Positions 35,690 through 47,540 of a stretch of DNA of 64,000 nucleotides are shown here, one piece after another. Each line of letters starts with the position of its first letter. Positions within the stretch are counted from its first letter, which is position 1. Position numbers and translations under genes: made by a program. Source of the DNA: Bettongia penicillata ogilbyi (taxonomy: Eukaryota > Chordata > Mammalia > Diprotodontia > Potoroidae); the NCBI GenBank assembly GCA_023548195.1, contig JAJHZJ010000496.1, positions 2,686,001 through 2,750,000 on the forward strand, in the 5' to 3' direction. The notes under the pieces were generated by a model. That model had not been told where the DNA came from and ran no database searches. It saw nothing but the letters and a program-made list of their open reading frames with translations.

Positions 35690-35945
35690 TTACTACCAAT
35701 GCAAGTGAGCAACTCATCTATTATGTATCTCAGGGAGAGTTGACTGGTGGGCATCAAGGGGGAGTGAAGCAATTTACCCATGAGTTATACAACTAGTAAC
35801 ACATGGCCAAGTCACCTAACCCCTCGGGTTAAATTAAGGTGTCCAATTAACTCACTCTGACAATGTGTAACACATGAGTTGCTGCCTTGTATTGGTAGGG
35901 AGCCTTTCTATACAGTGAGTTCCCTATACCAATGAAGTCGCAGGT
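35690..35945 (-). repeat. MIR-like marsupial repeat
   Basis: 'ctatacagtgagttccctat' and 'agtcacctaacccctcgggt' fit a CORE-SINE relative also seen at 59620. An open frame at 35908-36090 partly overlaps it and is not taken as a gene. Confidence 0.4.
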
Positions 35946-36234
35946 CTGTCTTCTTGGCATCCAGATCAGTGCCTAGAACATGATTGATTGAGCCATCTTG
36001 TACCACCTCTACCACTACTTCTGGCATCTTCACATCTGGTTCCAGAAGCAGCCTTAGGTTGAGTTGAAACTGAAGCCTGGCTATCCTCATGTGCAGCTGA
36101 GTTTTACCCTCACTTGTGTGGCTTCAGGATTTCATTTTCTGATTTGTGGCAGTAAATGCCTTGACACGTGCCATCACCTTACTCTACACTGGATCTTGGC
36201 AAGGGCAATCACGTTGGTGGTTTAGATGGAAAAG

Positions 36235-36390
36235 AAATCCTGTGCCAAAAGAGGAGATAAATCCAGAGCCTTTAAAATATTAAATTCCTCTTTATGCTGA
36301 AAAATCTTGGCACATTAATTAGAAATGGGCTAAGAGCCAGGCTACTATGCACCAAGAAAGAAAAATTAAGCTACACAAAACATAATCACT
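36235..36390. other. Unique block, possible conserved non-coding element
   Basis: Repeat-free, with 'ggcacattaattagaaatgg' (a palindromic homeodomain-type site) and an AT-rich mix. No coding signal. Evidence is texture only. Confidence 0.22.
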
Positions 36391-37314
36391 CTCCTTCAAT
36401 CAAGAGAATATGAATATTTAGTTGTGGGAGAAAATGACATGCGGAAGCTGAGATCCTGCCGGGCATATTGATAAAAACAAAAAAAAGGCATATTTTTCTC
36501 TATAGAGGAAAATACCAAGGGTTATCTCATGTATACAGTAAAAATCTTGAAAGTTGCAACCAAAAAGATAAATTTGTTCAATAATCCTCTCATCATCCAT
36601 TTCAACAGAGGTATAAAATAGGGCAGAGGAGGACAAGGTTACGTGAGGGATGTGTAAGTTCCCTCAAAAAAAGTGTTGGTCTTTGTTATGTTTTTATGGA
36701 GAATACTCTGTTCAGGGTCCGAATAGAAGATGGATTCCTAGAGACTGTGATGTTCCACAGAATCCATGGATGACATGTTGGTCACCATCCATTTAGGTAA
36801 TGGAATAGTAGACCATATTACAATTTCTGTGGATAGACAAATGCTAGCTGAACTGCAGAGACTTGCTATGTAAGGCTGAAGGTAACATAGACAAGAGTCA
36901 CTTCCATAGAGTAGGAAGGCACAGAGAGAATGCATTGCCTTGGGGCAAAGAGCACCCCATCCATAGCATCATAGGTCGCTCCAAGGACCACAGTCTCAAG
37001 AAGTCTTGGGCTAGACGAAATTAACATGCAGGAGGTTACCTGGTTTATTTATTTACAAAGCAGATATTTCTTAAGCTGGAATGATTTATACTATCTACGA
37101 TAAACCTGAGTCACTTTGACAAATTGCCATAAGTTCAAGGAATAAAATTATTCCTCTTACAACATAATTTACCTTGAATGTTCTCCAAACCCAATCTGGA
37201 TATATTTTTTTTTTGTTAAATTTACACCCACATTCATACCCTGAATCTCTCCAAGGTGTGGAATGATGGTAAATGCACTAGAGAGGGGCATCATGGCGGC
37301 AAAGAGAGAGAGTT

Positions 37315-37570
37315 ATGTGGCCCATTGGATAGAGTGCCAAGTCTGAAGTCAGGAAGACCTGAGTTCAAATGTGGCCTCAGATACTTATTAGTTTTGTGAC
37401 CCTAAGCTGGTCATTTAACCACTGTTTGCCTCAGTTTTCTCATTTTAAAATGGGGATAACAAGAGCACCTTCCTCCCAGGGTTGTTTAAATATCAAATGA
37501 GATAATAATTGTAAAGCACTTAGCACAGTGCCTGGAACATACTGGGCACTATATTATTATAAATCATCAT
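37315..37570 (+). repeat. MIR/CORE-SINE, near full length
   Basis: 'agtcaggaagacctgagttc', 'gcctcagttttctcatttta' and 'acttagcacagtgcctggaa'. Confidence 0.82.
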
Positions 37571-38347
37571 CATCATTGTCAGATTGGCTTCAGAGTCAAG
37601 ACCTGGATTCAAACTGGGACTCACTCTGAAACATACTGGTTGTGTGTGACCCAACGTGACGAGTCACCTGATGTGAGTCCCTACTCCTCGTCTTGCCCCC
37701 AGATAGACATCTAAAGATTACTTAGAACAAGGAGCAACCTACTTGGGTAGAAGGAATTGACTGCCTCTACAGAAGTTCTCTATAGAGATGAAATCACAGA
37801 TTTAGACCCACAAAAGGTAAAGGATTTGGCTCACGTAGGTAATAGCTATAGGATGCTTTCTACATCCTCAGTCAACACTGATCTAAGGCAAAGCCTTCCA
37901 CCAGAAAAGCTGTAGGAGACAAGGACAAGGTGAAATGAAAGTCTATTAATCAGAGGGCAGCTTCATGGATGTGAGAGTCTGAGTTCAAGGCAGAACAGAC
38001 TTGAGCTATGGGTGGCATGATATTGGAATATCAGTCCCACTTCTCCCTGTTTTCAACCTATTCTCTCTCTAAATCCTTCCATCAAGTGGGTAGGGTCTAA
38101 ACCCCACAGAAGAGCTAGTAACTGTGGCTCTACCCCAGCATTTGGAGGATGCTGAAATCACTTCTACTTCATCTGAGATAAGAAAACAATGATTTAGTAC
38201 CCATCTGGCAAGACTAATCAATTAAAATAGGAAGCTAACTGGGGTTTTTGTACACATGAACTTGGGCTTTTTGCTGTATCATGGGGATTTGATCTCCCCT
38301 CAGTTGAAATGGTCTTAAATTTTTTATTTAAAGGTCATTTTGTGCTG

Positions 38348-38373
38348 TACACACACACACACACACACACACA
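38348..38373. repeat. (CA)n microsatellite
   Basis: Thirteen CA-type units. Confidence 0.97.
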
Positions 38374-38519
38374 GAATGCTAGTTATGGAATAGTGACCTA
38401 GAATCCCAGGACAAAGAAACAAGCTCTCCTTCAGTGAGACCACACAGCCCAATCTCAAGCCATCCCTGATCCCCGCCATTGTTCCTGGAACCAAAGGCAC
38501 TCAGAGTCACTAAGGGGAG

Positions 38520-38720
38520 CTCAATGAGCTGACTGCTCATTTTCAAGGGACATTTTTTATCTTCTTTCTTAGTTCAGGACTATTGCCTTTGAATTTAATC
38601 TCTACTTTCCCCATCATTGTCAAGATAATCTGACTGTTCAGAATAACTAATTGGGCAGCAATTGACCAGCAAGAATGGCTAGAAGGTCAACCGCGCCATG
38701 GCAACAGGTCTGGAATTGGG
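38520..38720. other. Unique block, possible conserved non-coding element
   Basis: Repeat-free sequence with 'agaataactaattgggcagc'. Nothing coding. Conservation is only a guess. Confidence 0.2.
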
Positions 38721-39062
38721 CTCTGAGATGGAGCCATCACCATTCAGGTGAAGATGATGCCTTTTCCCCAGCTCTACTTTTCCTACTTGGAGTAGAAGTT
38801 AAAGAAATAAAGCTACTTTTAAAGAGGATTTTCAGTTATCTGTATGCATAAAATAGTATTTCTGCTGCCTAGCAAACATGGAAAGGGGGAATGAAAGGAA
38901 ATAATTTCCCTTGTCGCTTTCATGCTTTATGGAGACTTTATTAAAACAAATGTCTGTATTATGTATCTGGAAAGTCTTGTGCTCAACACAGTAGCTGGAT
39001 TGTGAGAATCTACATGAATAACAACTGAAACATCTTATAACAACCAAGGACTAATAATAAGT

Positions 39063-39090
39063 AATAGTAGTAGTAGCAGCAGCAGCAGTG
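39063..39090. repeat. (TAG)n(CAG)n short repeat
   Basis: Four TAG-type units then four CAG-type units. Confidence 0.85.
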
Positions 39091-39099
39091 ATGTATGGG

Positions 39100-39490
39100 G
39101 TGTTCCAGGAGGACTAGAATCTCTACTGTGAGGGCTGCCGATGCTTTGTCAGGGCTGCTCATCCAACTTAGTGTCTGCCTGGCACTCAACTCTCATCTGT
39201 AGCTTCAAGAAACTGTAGCATGTGCTGCAGCCTCATAAACCATCTTGGCCAACTGGTTAAACCAGGTTGAGGGCAAATGAGTTAGGGCAATGTCTACGCC
39301 ATGCATGTGAAGACTCCTCCCACAAGACAGAATGGGGTATGGGAATAAACTGTTCCAACGTCCATGAAGGCAGCTGAAGCAGGCACTGTAAAGCACTTAG
39401 AGCTTGGTTAGACATCAAAGACACCAAGGTCATCCACTTGTGATGTCATTTGTCCTCTTTGAAAATGAAGGACAAACCACAATAGTAGTA
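39100..39490. repeat. Unnamed interspersed repeat with family A end
   Basis: A long block ('tcagggctgctcatccaact', 'caactggttaaaccaggttg', 'ccatgcatgtgaagactcct') runs into the family A end ('gatgtcatttgtcctctttg'). It has the feel of an older marsupial repeat. I cannot place it in a family. Confidence 0.4.
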
Positions 39491-39524
39491 TTAGTAGCAG
39501 TGGCAGTGGTGTGGTGTTGGTGGT

Positions 39525-39703
39525 GGTTTATTATTACAATTTATATTTACCTAGTGTTTCAAAGTTTGCAAAACACTTCACACAGATCATCTCCTTTGAA
39601 CTTCAGAACGAACCTATGAGGTACACACTGCAGGAATTCTTACCTCCACTGTACAGATGAGGAAACTGAGGTCCAGAGAGGGTGATTCGCTCATGAATCA
39701 GTG
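39525..39703 (-). repeat. MIR SINE, left part
   Basis: 'caaagtttgcaaaacacttc' and 'gtacagatgaggaaactgag'. It ends ATCAGTG (39697-39703), which recurs at 40139 where the MIR resumes. Confidence 0.75.
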
Positions 39704-39945
39704 AGGTTTCAAATTGGCCTAAAGTCAGAAATATCTGAGTTCAAATCCAGCCTCGGATACATCCTAGCTGTGTGACTGTACAAATCACTTAAGCTCTGTT
39801 TGCCCGTTTCCTCATCTGTAAAATGGGGATAATTATAGCACCTACCTCCCAGGGCTGTTGTAAGGATCAGATGAAGTAAAAATTGTAAAGCTCTGAGCAC
39901 AGTGCCTGGCACGTAATAGACATGGTAAATAATAGTAATAATAAA
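39704..39945 (+). repeat. MIR SINE inserted head-to-head in a reverse MIR
   Basis: 'gagttcaaatccagcctcgg', 'cctcatctgtaaaatgggga' and 'gcacagtgcctggcacgtaa'. It lies in the opposite orientation to its host MIR and is followed by an AT-rich tail. Confidence 0.75.
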
Positions 39946-40138
39946 TAATAAATGTTAGCTAGAAAAATTATTAATTATTATTTTGTTTTTATTTAATTTA
40001 TATAAAATATATACATATTTTATGTTATTTGATATTTTGTTTATTATTTATTTTTATTTTTTATTAGTTATATAGCATATATTATTGTATAAATAATAAA
40101 TGTTAGTAATATTAATTATTATCACATATCTATTAAAT
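39930..40138. repeat. AT-rich expansion at a SINE tail
   Basis: About 200 bp almost wholly of A and T ('aataataaataataaatg' and variants) between the inserted MIR and its right TSD. Confidence 0.85.
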
Positions 40139-40195
40139 ATCAGTGGCAGGATTTGAACCCTTGCTTACTTGCTCCACTACACTGCCTTCTCTTTA
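40139..40195 (-). repeat. MIR SINE, right part
   Basis: 'cagtggcaggatttgaaccc' continues the MIR interrupted at 39703. Confidence 0.65.
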
Positions 40196-40744
40196 CTAAC
40201 CAGCCCCTTGTGGATGACACATCTGTTATATGCTCAACCCTATGAGGGGAAGAGAAGAGGGAAGGGGGAGAAATCTGAGAAGTCTCAGATGGGACCCTTG
40301 CCCTCAAAATCACGTTCTAGTTGAGAAGACAAGACAAACACAGGAAACACTACAGAATGTCCTCTAGCCTGGGATCCAGGACTCCAAACTCCAGCTTTGC
40401 CATTGACAAATTGTGCCTTTGGCAAAGATCAATTAATCTCTCCAGGTCCAGGCTTCCTCATTTGAACTAGACACTAGGTGCCCTCTTAGTTCTAAAATTC
40501 TATGATTCTAGTCCATGATGGCCATTGAATTATAGAACATTGATTAGAAAGCAAGGGGGCCTCCAAAAAAAAGAATAGAGGATGCCTTTCCCCTTTTTGC
40601 AGAGGTGGGATCTATGGGTACAGAGCACTACATACTGGCGTTTCCCTCTTTCTTAGTCTTCATTCTAAGAGAAGTCTCTCTGGCAAAGGGAGGAGAAGAC
40701 ACACTGAAAAATAAATGACATAAAAATAAAATATATCCATAATT

Positions 40745-41065
40745 TTTTTAATCATTTGAAGGGGCCTGAAGGCTCATCTGGTTCAAATCCCCATTTTATA
40801 GCTAGGGAAACTGAGGCCCAGAGAGATTGGCTTGAGGTTACAGGGCCGTTTAGTGGCAGAATCAGTGTGGTCTCTAACACAGGTCACAGATCTAGAGATG
40901 GAAAAGCCCATAGAGGCCACCCAGTCCAACCTTTTCATTTGACAGATGAGACAGTGGAGGCCCAGAGAGGTTCAGTGACTTTTCCCAAGATCACACAGAG
41001 AAGTGGCAGAGGTAGATGGGATTAGAACTCAGGTCCTGAACTCCAGAGCCAGAATTCTTTCTCAT
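40745..41065 (-). repeat. Two MIR-like units in tandem
   Basis: Two successive units each hold a 'gaggcccagagag' block (about 40812 and 40959) and a 'tagagatggaaa'- or 'ggttcaaatcc'-type lead. They could be one duplicated MIR relative or two insertions. Confidence 0.55.
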
Positions 41066-41475
41066 TATTATCCTGCCTTCAAGTGTCCTAGCTCCCTAGT
41101 CCAAGACTTTTTTCATTACATCATGCTTGGTTAACACTGGTGGGCAGACTCAAAGTCTTTTAAACATCAGAGGAGACTTCATTGACAGTTGGACTAGTCA
41201 CAGAGAGTTCCATGGGGGAGGTGAGCCTTGAACTGGATGTTCAAAGATAAGAACAATTGAGATAAGAAGAGAGGAGATGGGAGGATACTTGGGGATACTG
41301 GGGATAAAATAACCAGTCCTTTAAAAACGGGAACCTTTTTGAAAATGCATGCTAGCACAATTGTGTGCCTTCTCCCAGAAATAACTGAGTTTCTAGAACA
41401 TGGGCTAGAAACTGTACTTCTACCCTCTTCAAATACTACTGAAATACAAGAGGGACAGCACCATTTTAACACTTA

Positions 41476-41690
41476 TTGTTCAGTTGTGCTTAGTCATGTC
41501 CCCATTCCTGGTAAAGATATTGGAGTGGTTTGCCATTTCCTTCTCCAGCTCATTTTACAGATGAGGAAACCAAGGCAAACAAAGTTAAATGACTTGCCCA
41601 GGGTCACACAGCTAGTAAGTCTGATTTCAGGAAGATGAGTCTTTCTGATTCCAGGCCTGGCATTCTATCCATTGAGCCACCTAGCTACAC
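41476..41690 (-). mobile_element. MAR1-type CORE-SINE with TSD
   Basis: Tail 'ttgttcagttgtgcttagtc', CORE, head 'ccattgagccacctagctac'. TSD CCATTTTAACA(C)TTA at 41461-41475 and 41691-41704. Confidence 0.87.
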
Positions 41691-42806
41691 CCATTTTAAC
41701 ATTATAATTCTGTAAACTGCTGAAAAAGAGCAAGTAGGTTTCTACAGTATATACAACCAAGCTATTATCACAATCTAGAAGAACACGGCACAGGTGAGAA
41801 CAAGAAAGAAGAGATGGAGAAAGAGGAAGAGGAGGAAAAGAAGGAAGAATACCTTTGTTTTACAATACACTGTTTTCACTATCACTAGATTTCCATTAAA
41901 TTTCCATTCTCCTAGGTAACTAGGAGTGCACAAAGGGAGGAGGACAAGATGATTTTCTGGTTATTCATTCTCTTTATTGAGAATGAGAAACTTGAAGAAA
42001 AGGCTGAAACTTTAGGATCAACAGAAGTCAGAACTATTATTGGACATTTAGAGTTATTAAGAACTAGGATTAAGAGCTAGAATGAGGCGGAATGAATCAA
42101 TCACCTAATATCCCATCATTCCTAAAGTAACCACCTTAATCAGATGAGAACACCTCTATTGAATCAATCATTCAAGCCAAAGCATTAAACTAGGTGTGGA
42201 AAGTCCTTAAGCCATTGGGAAGGAGTCAAAGTCAATGGATGAAATTAAATAACTACATAGAAAGTATATTGGTATCAGCTGAAAGAATCAGTCACATTCT
42301 ATGCGTCAAGGATAAAAGAACATCCAGCAAGTGTTTGAGTGTTGACCAAGTGTACAGGAGAGAGGGCTGATAAGCCCCAGAGAGGGAATCAATTGAGAGA
42401 GGGGAGGAGAAACTCATCTATCTCCCCGCCACCTGACCATAGGAGAACCTTGTGAATTTTGTAAGGTCAGAAGACTTGGAATTCCCCAAAGGTGTCCTCG
42501 TGGCATCCCCAGAATCTGCAGCAAGCACCATGGATAAACTAGATGCACTGGAAAAAAAATGCAGCTTCAGGACCCTTCGAGGAGCCAAGCCACATAATAC
42601 CAAAGGGTAGGGGTATGCTGGAGCCAGTTGTTAAATTTTCCTTGTGATCAGCACGTGTTACACATCTTGGTTCATTCTCATAATCCTCAGTCTAAAGTTT
42701 CTGCTATGGTGTAAGCCTGATTTTTTTTCAGTTTTCTCAATCTCGATAAAGAGAGAGAATAACTTAGAAACTCACTGACAAGAAGGACAGCACCATTTTA
42801 AAACTT

Positions 42807-43060
42807 GTTGTTCAGTTGTTTTCAGTCATGTCAAACTTCATTATCCCATTTAGGGTTTTCTTGGCAAAGATACCAGAATAGTTTGTCTATTTCCTTCTCC
42901 AGCTCATTTGACAGATGGAGAAACTGACACAAATAAAATTGAGTGACTTGCCCAGGATCACACAGCTAATAAGTGTCTGAGGCTGGATTTGAACTCATGA
43001 AGATGAGTCTTTCTGATTCTAAGCCCAGCACTCCATCCTTTGCATCACCTAGCTGCCCAT
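42807..43060 (-). mobile_element. MAR1-type CORE-SINE sharing a flank with its neighbour
   Basis: Complete reverse copy (tail 'gttgttcagttgttttcagt', head 'gcatcacctagctgccca'). The bases just left of its tail (42778-42801) match those left of the copy at 41476. No TSD was found. Confidence 0.84.
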
Positions 43061-43744
43061 GAACTGTACCAGTATAGGATCCTGGATAAGAAGTCGTTTA
43101 TGGATTTCCTTAAGATAATAGTAGCAAAAAATATTTTGACTAAACATAATGTCATTGTCCCTATTACTGGGCTACAAATGACTTTGGATATCATGACATT
43201 CTGGTCCGACAAAATGGGGAAAGATTGATAACCCAGATACTGAATTAGAAGGCATCACAGACTCTAACTCAGACCTACCCCTCCTTCTCTGCTGGGAATT
43301 TGGAAACTGGCAACATTTTCACCAAATAAATCCATGGTATAAGAACATGGGAAGCATTTAATGAAACAATTTATTTTAATTTTTTAAGATTGTCTGATCA
43401 CATGGTGAGAGTGAAGGATAACAGATGACTGACCATGTGCTTCACTGGCAGGTACCTTCACAATGTCCAAATAAAATGAGGAAGTCCCTCAGTATAACAC
43501 AGGAAGAACTAAGGATAAAGACAGGAGTAATACAGAATGCACAGGCAGGAAGGGGTGAGATCTGTACTGTTAGAGGTACCATCACCCTTAACGAAGTCAT
43601 TGTTCCATTTTAAAATATTTGATTACATGAAAAGAGATAAAGGGACTTTTATTAAGAGCAGACTCAATGTCCTAATGAAAGGACACAAATTCATCCAAGT
43701 CCATTAATTGTTGACAAGACATCTAAACAACTTGATCAGCACCC

Positions 43745-44040
43745 AGGCTAGGCTGTTGTTGTGTGTGTCCTTTGTTCTCGAAGAGGACCATGACATCAAG
43801 ATGATGACATGACTTGCAGTTGACTGATTTGAGAGAGGGAGGACTGTGCAAGGTCAACAACCTCACTTTCTTCTCCTGAGCCATCTGGATCTGGTGGCTT
43901 GATATTCATCAGGATGACTAGAGATGGCCCAGGATGCAATGTGAGACCCTGGCTCTTTCAGGCTAAGGTCTTATCATATTCTCACTTTGAGTGAGATACA
44001 CCCATTCAATGAACAGGCTTCTTTAAGTAGTTGCTCAAGG
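43745..44040. repeat. Unnamed interspersed repeat (family A), long copy
   Basis: 'gttctcgaagaggaccatga', 'catgacttgcagttgactga' and 'agagatggcccaggatgcaa'. It is the longest copy of the family in the window. Confidence 0.6.
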
Positions 44041-44902
44041 GATGGCCTTTTAATAAAAAAAAAAAATCAAATTGGGAGAAAACCCTCAGGATTCCTGGGT
44101 AAAAGAGAAACAATTACTATTTAGTACTTAAATCTACTCTGTGCTAGCTCCAGAGTGAATTTGGTTTGAGGCTTGATCTTTGAGCAAGAAATGGAGCCAG
44201 TAAACCCAGAGGGAAAAAGGCAGCTTTTGGAGGAGAAGGAGGAGGCTAGGAAAAGCAACATAAAAGCTTATGAGTACGTGGCTTTGGAACTCATGAAACA
44301 ACCCCTCTCCATGACTCCTGGGTTTTTGTTCCATTAAAATTTTAAAAGTTGTAAAAACTCATCCAGAGAAAAGAACATCTCAAACCAACTTGTATGATCC
44401 AGCCAGTCACATTTTTGCCGATTCCTTTATTATTATTGCTGTCACTTAACCCTTCATGGAGCCAGGATTTCCCTAGTAGGTGTTATCCCTCTGTTGATGC
44501 AGGTAGCGATCCACAGTTTCAACCCTTCTGTGAATAAGCAAATGGTCTTTCAGAGTTGCTGTGTTCCCCCTCCAAAAAATAAGAGGTGGGGGATGGGGGC
44601 AATCAGATTGCCTTTCTGGATTCAGCTGGACTGATCTTCAAGGGACAAATAATCTGCCTCCCCCAACCCCACCTAAGGCATGTACTGCAAACTTTTGCTG
44701 CTAAGCTAGACCCAGCAGAATTTACGAGCTATTGGCAGACTTTAAGAAACAAGGGTCTTTCTTTTGCTAAAATAAGTTGTCATCAGAACTTTAAAGGAGT
44801 CTTAGTATCTAGTAGATGGCTATTAACACCACTAAGAATCAAAGAGTTTAATAAATAGGATGCAAGGGGTTTTCCCCTAAATTTCATATCTTATCAACAT
44901 CT

Positions 44903-45190
44903 GGGCAGCGAGGTGGTGCAGTGGATAGAGTGCCAGTGCAGGAGTCAGGAGGACCTGAGTTCAAATGTCATCTCAGACACTTGATACTCACTAGCTTTGT
45001 GACCTTGGGCAAGTCACTTAACCCAATCCTGGGTCATCTCCAGTCATCCTGATGAATATCTGGTCACTGGATTCAGATGGCTCTGGAGGAGAAGTGAGGC
45101 TGGTGACCTGCACAGCCCTCCCTCACTCAAAACAAAGTGAAAAGCAAGTCATGTCATCATTTCTCTTCTTTGGCAATGAAGGATGAACAC
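44903..45190 (+). repeat. tRNA-derived SINE joined to family A end
   Basis: Head 'gggcagcgaggtggtgcagt' and core 'ttgggcaagtcacttaaccc' run without a break into family A ('atctccagtcatcctgatga' to 'tttggcaatgaaggatgaac'). This suggests that family A is the 3' half of a composite SINE. Confidence 0.65.
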
Positions 45191-45369
45191 ACATATCTTA
45201 TCTTTAATTATCATTATTTACTGACTTGAGAGATTACTAAGAGTGATCTCACTAACTGGGCAAGGACTTAACCTGCAGAACCCAGACAACTATAAGGTTG
45301 TCAGTCTGTATTGGTCAAAGGAGTTTTGTTAGGGAAATCAAACCTCCAGATGAACCAAAAGACAATAAT

Positions 45370-45960
45370 TTTAAATGATCTCTTAGTTCACTGATAAGAA
45401 GATCCCCACAGACACTAAAATATTTCGAGCAGCACCTTGTGTGAGAGCAAAGAACTGCAAACAAAGTTGATGCCCATCAACTGGGAAAGGGCTAAATAAA
45501 TTGTAGGACAGAAACAGAATGGAATGTTCCTGGGTTGGAAGAAATGATGACTGTGATGAATATAGAGAGGCATGCAAAGATCTACATGAACTGATGCAAA
45601 GTGAAGCAAACAGAACTGAGAACAACATACCATACACAGTGACTACGATAATGTAAATGGAATAAACAATCAAGAAAAAATGAAAAGTCAATGTCTCCAA
45701 ATTTTAAAGAAAAAGGATGACGAAGTAAAACACAGGAGAAGAAACCCTCATTCCATCTCTTTGCAAGAGGTAGGCAGTCCAAAGGATTGTATATTGCACA
45801 TATTTTGAAACTATTTGGCATATTGATCAATTGTGCCAATTTTCTCTTCTTTCTTTTTCCTAAAAAATAATATTTGTATTATGGAATGGCTCTCTGGGAA
45901 GGCAAAGGGTAGTAAAAGAAATTATGGTAATTAAAAGAGAGAGAAAGAGAGACACCTTAT
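45370..45960 (+). repeat. L1 ORF2 3' end and 3'UTR
   Basis: 'gttgatgcccatcaactggg', 'gatctacatgaactgatgca' and the purine-rich ending match other L1 copies here. Confidence 0.72.
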
Positions 45961-45989
45961 TGTTTTTAAACAAAAAATGTTTAAAAATA

Positions 45990-46330
45990 GTCTCCTAGAA
46001 TGTATTAAAAGGAATCCTTTGAACTTCAAAACTCTGATCAATGCATTCTTCAATCATGGCTTCAGAAAACTGTGGGTGGGTAGAGCAAGTGTCTCAGTAT
46101 GAGGTAATGGCCCCTGGATGTGGGATGGAGCATACTGGCTTGGAGAGGAACAATTTATTGTTTTTGTTTTAACAAAGGAAAAAAGGGGAGTTGGGGGCAA
46201 TCAGATAAGGATTTATTATAAGAGATTTTAAAAGAAATGGAGACTTTTTGAAAAAATCGATTAAATATTTAAAAAGGAAAAAGCAAAGGTTAAATATTTT
46301 GAATGCTTCTGAGTTTTCTTAGGTAACTTT
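45990..46330 (+). repeat. L1 3'UTR fragment
   Basis: 'cttcaaaactctgatcaatg' and 'ttattgtttttgttttaaca' followed by an A-rich end. Confidence 0.5.
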
Positions 46331-46429
46331 CAGTAAATGATCTAATCATAGTGTCCTCAATACTCCATTGGCAAAATACTTATCAACCTCAAAAGAATAA
46401 CATCAGAACTTCCTGGATATTTTTTTCAT

Positions 46430-46620
46430 AAAATCGCATATTTCAGAGGTGAAAAGGACTTTAAAAAGATCATTTGGCTCATTTTTCTTGTCTCTTAGTA
46501 CATAAGATACTATCATCTTCATTTTAAAGTGACATATGGAAGTTAAATGACTTGCCCAAGGCAACATGGCCAATTAAGTGACAGAACCTGAACCTTTCCC
46601 CTCAACCCTTTATTCTCCAT
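46430..46620 (-). repeat. MIR-like fragment
   Basis: 'tttcagaggtgaaaaggact' and 'gttaaatgacttgcccaagg'. Confidence 0.6.
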
Positions 46621-46989
46621 CATATTCTCCATCAATAAATTCCTAAGCCAAAGATGAGATATCTTCCATCAGACCTAAACTATGCAGCCACTCAATGGTG
46701 CATAAGTAGGAAGACTTTGTCAGATGGTGAAGTATAATTGATCTGATTTATGGATTGTCTATGATGAATTATTCATCTAGACAATGGTTTCCTGATTGGC
46801 ATTTGCTAATTGGGGACTTTGTCCTTGAAGGAAGCAGGGTCACTTGTCTTTCTCAACTCAGACTTCCTCCCTTCCTGCTAAAGTCCTTCATTGTCAAAGA
46901 TTCTTGCCCACCTGTTCAAAGGAGCTAACTGGGCAAGAAGCAACAAGTCTAGAGCCCAGGGATTGGTAAAGCAACCCAATTCAATTCTA

Positions 46990-47070
46990 TTCTCTTTCAA
47001 TGAGCTTTAATTAAGTATGTAGTGTGTGTCAGGCACTGTACTAGCCTCTAAAGGTACCAACACAAAAACA
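46990..47070 (-). repeat. L2 fragment
   Basis: 'tttaattaagtatgtagtgt' and 'gtcaggcactgtactagcct'. Confidence 0.6.
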
Positions 47071-47284
47071 AAACAATTCCCAGATATCGGAAGACAAGTC
47101 AGGAAACTGAAGGGCCAATGGTTAGAGATAGTATCTATTTCAAAATCCGAAATCCCAACAAAATGCAATACGGTGCTCATAAGCAGTAAAGCCTGGAGTT
47201 GAGACAGTAAGAGTCAGTGCATGCAAGAAGAAAGATCTAAGCAAGGCAACAGAATAATTTCAATTTTTCCCCTCTTCCTACCAA

Positions 47285-47540
47285 GCTGTTATCATTGTTT
47301 AACTGATTCGTTATGTCCAACCCTTCATGACTCTATTTGGGGTTTTCTTTACAAAGATATTGAAGCAGTTTACCATTTCCTTCTCTGATTCATTTTACAG
47401 ATGAGGAAACTGAGGCAAACAAGGTTAAGTGACTTGCTCAGGGTCACACAACTAGTAAGTATCTGAGGCTAGATTTTAACTCAGGCTCTCCTGATTGTAG
47501 ACCCAAAGCTCTATTCAATATGCCACATAGCTGTCCCCAC
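47285..47540 (-). mobile_element. MAR1-type CORE-SINE
   Basis: Tail 'ttgtttaactgattcgttat', CORE 'tcagggtcacacaactagta', decayed head 'atgccacatagctgtcccc'. Confidence 0.82.

Noticed and set aside
35908..36090. Minus-strand 60-codon frame without low complexity
   Set aside because: Its end overlaps a recurrent MIR-like repeat, there is no recognised family or splice pattern, and the length is within chance.
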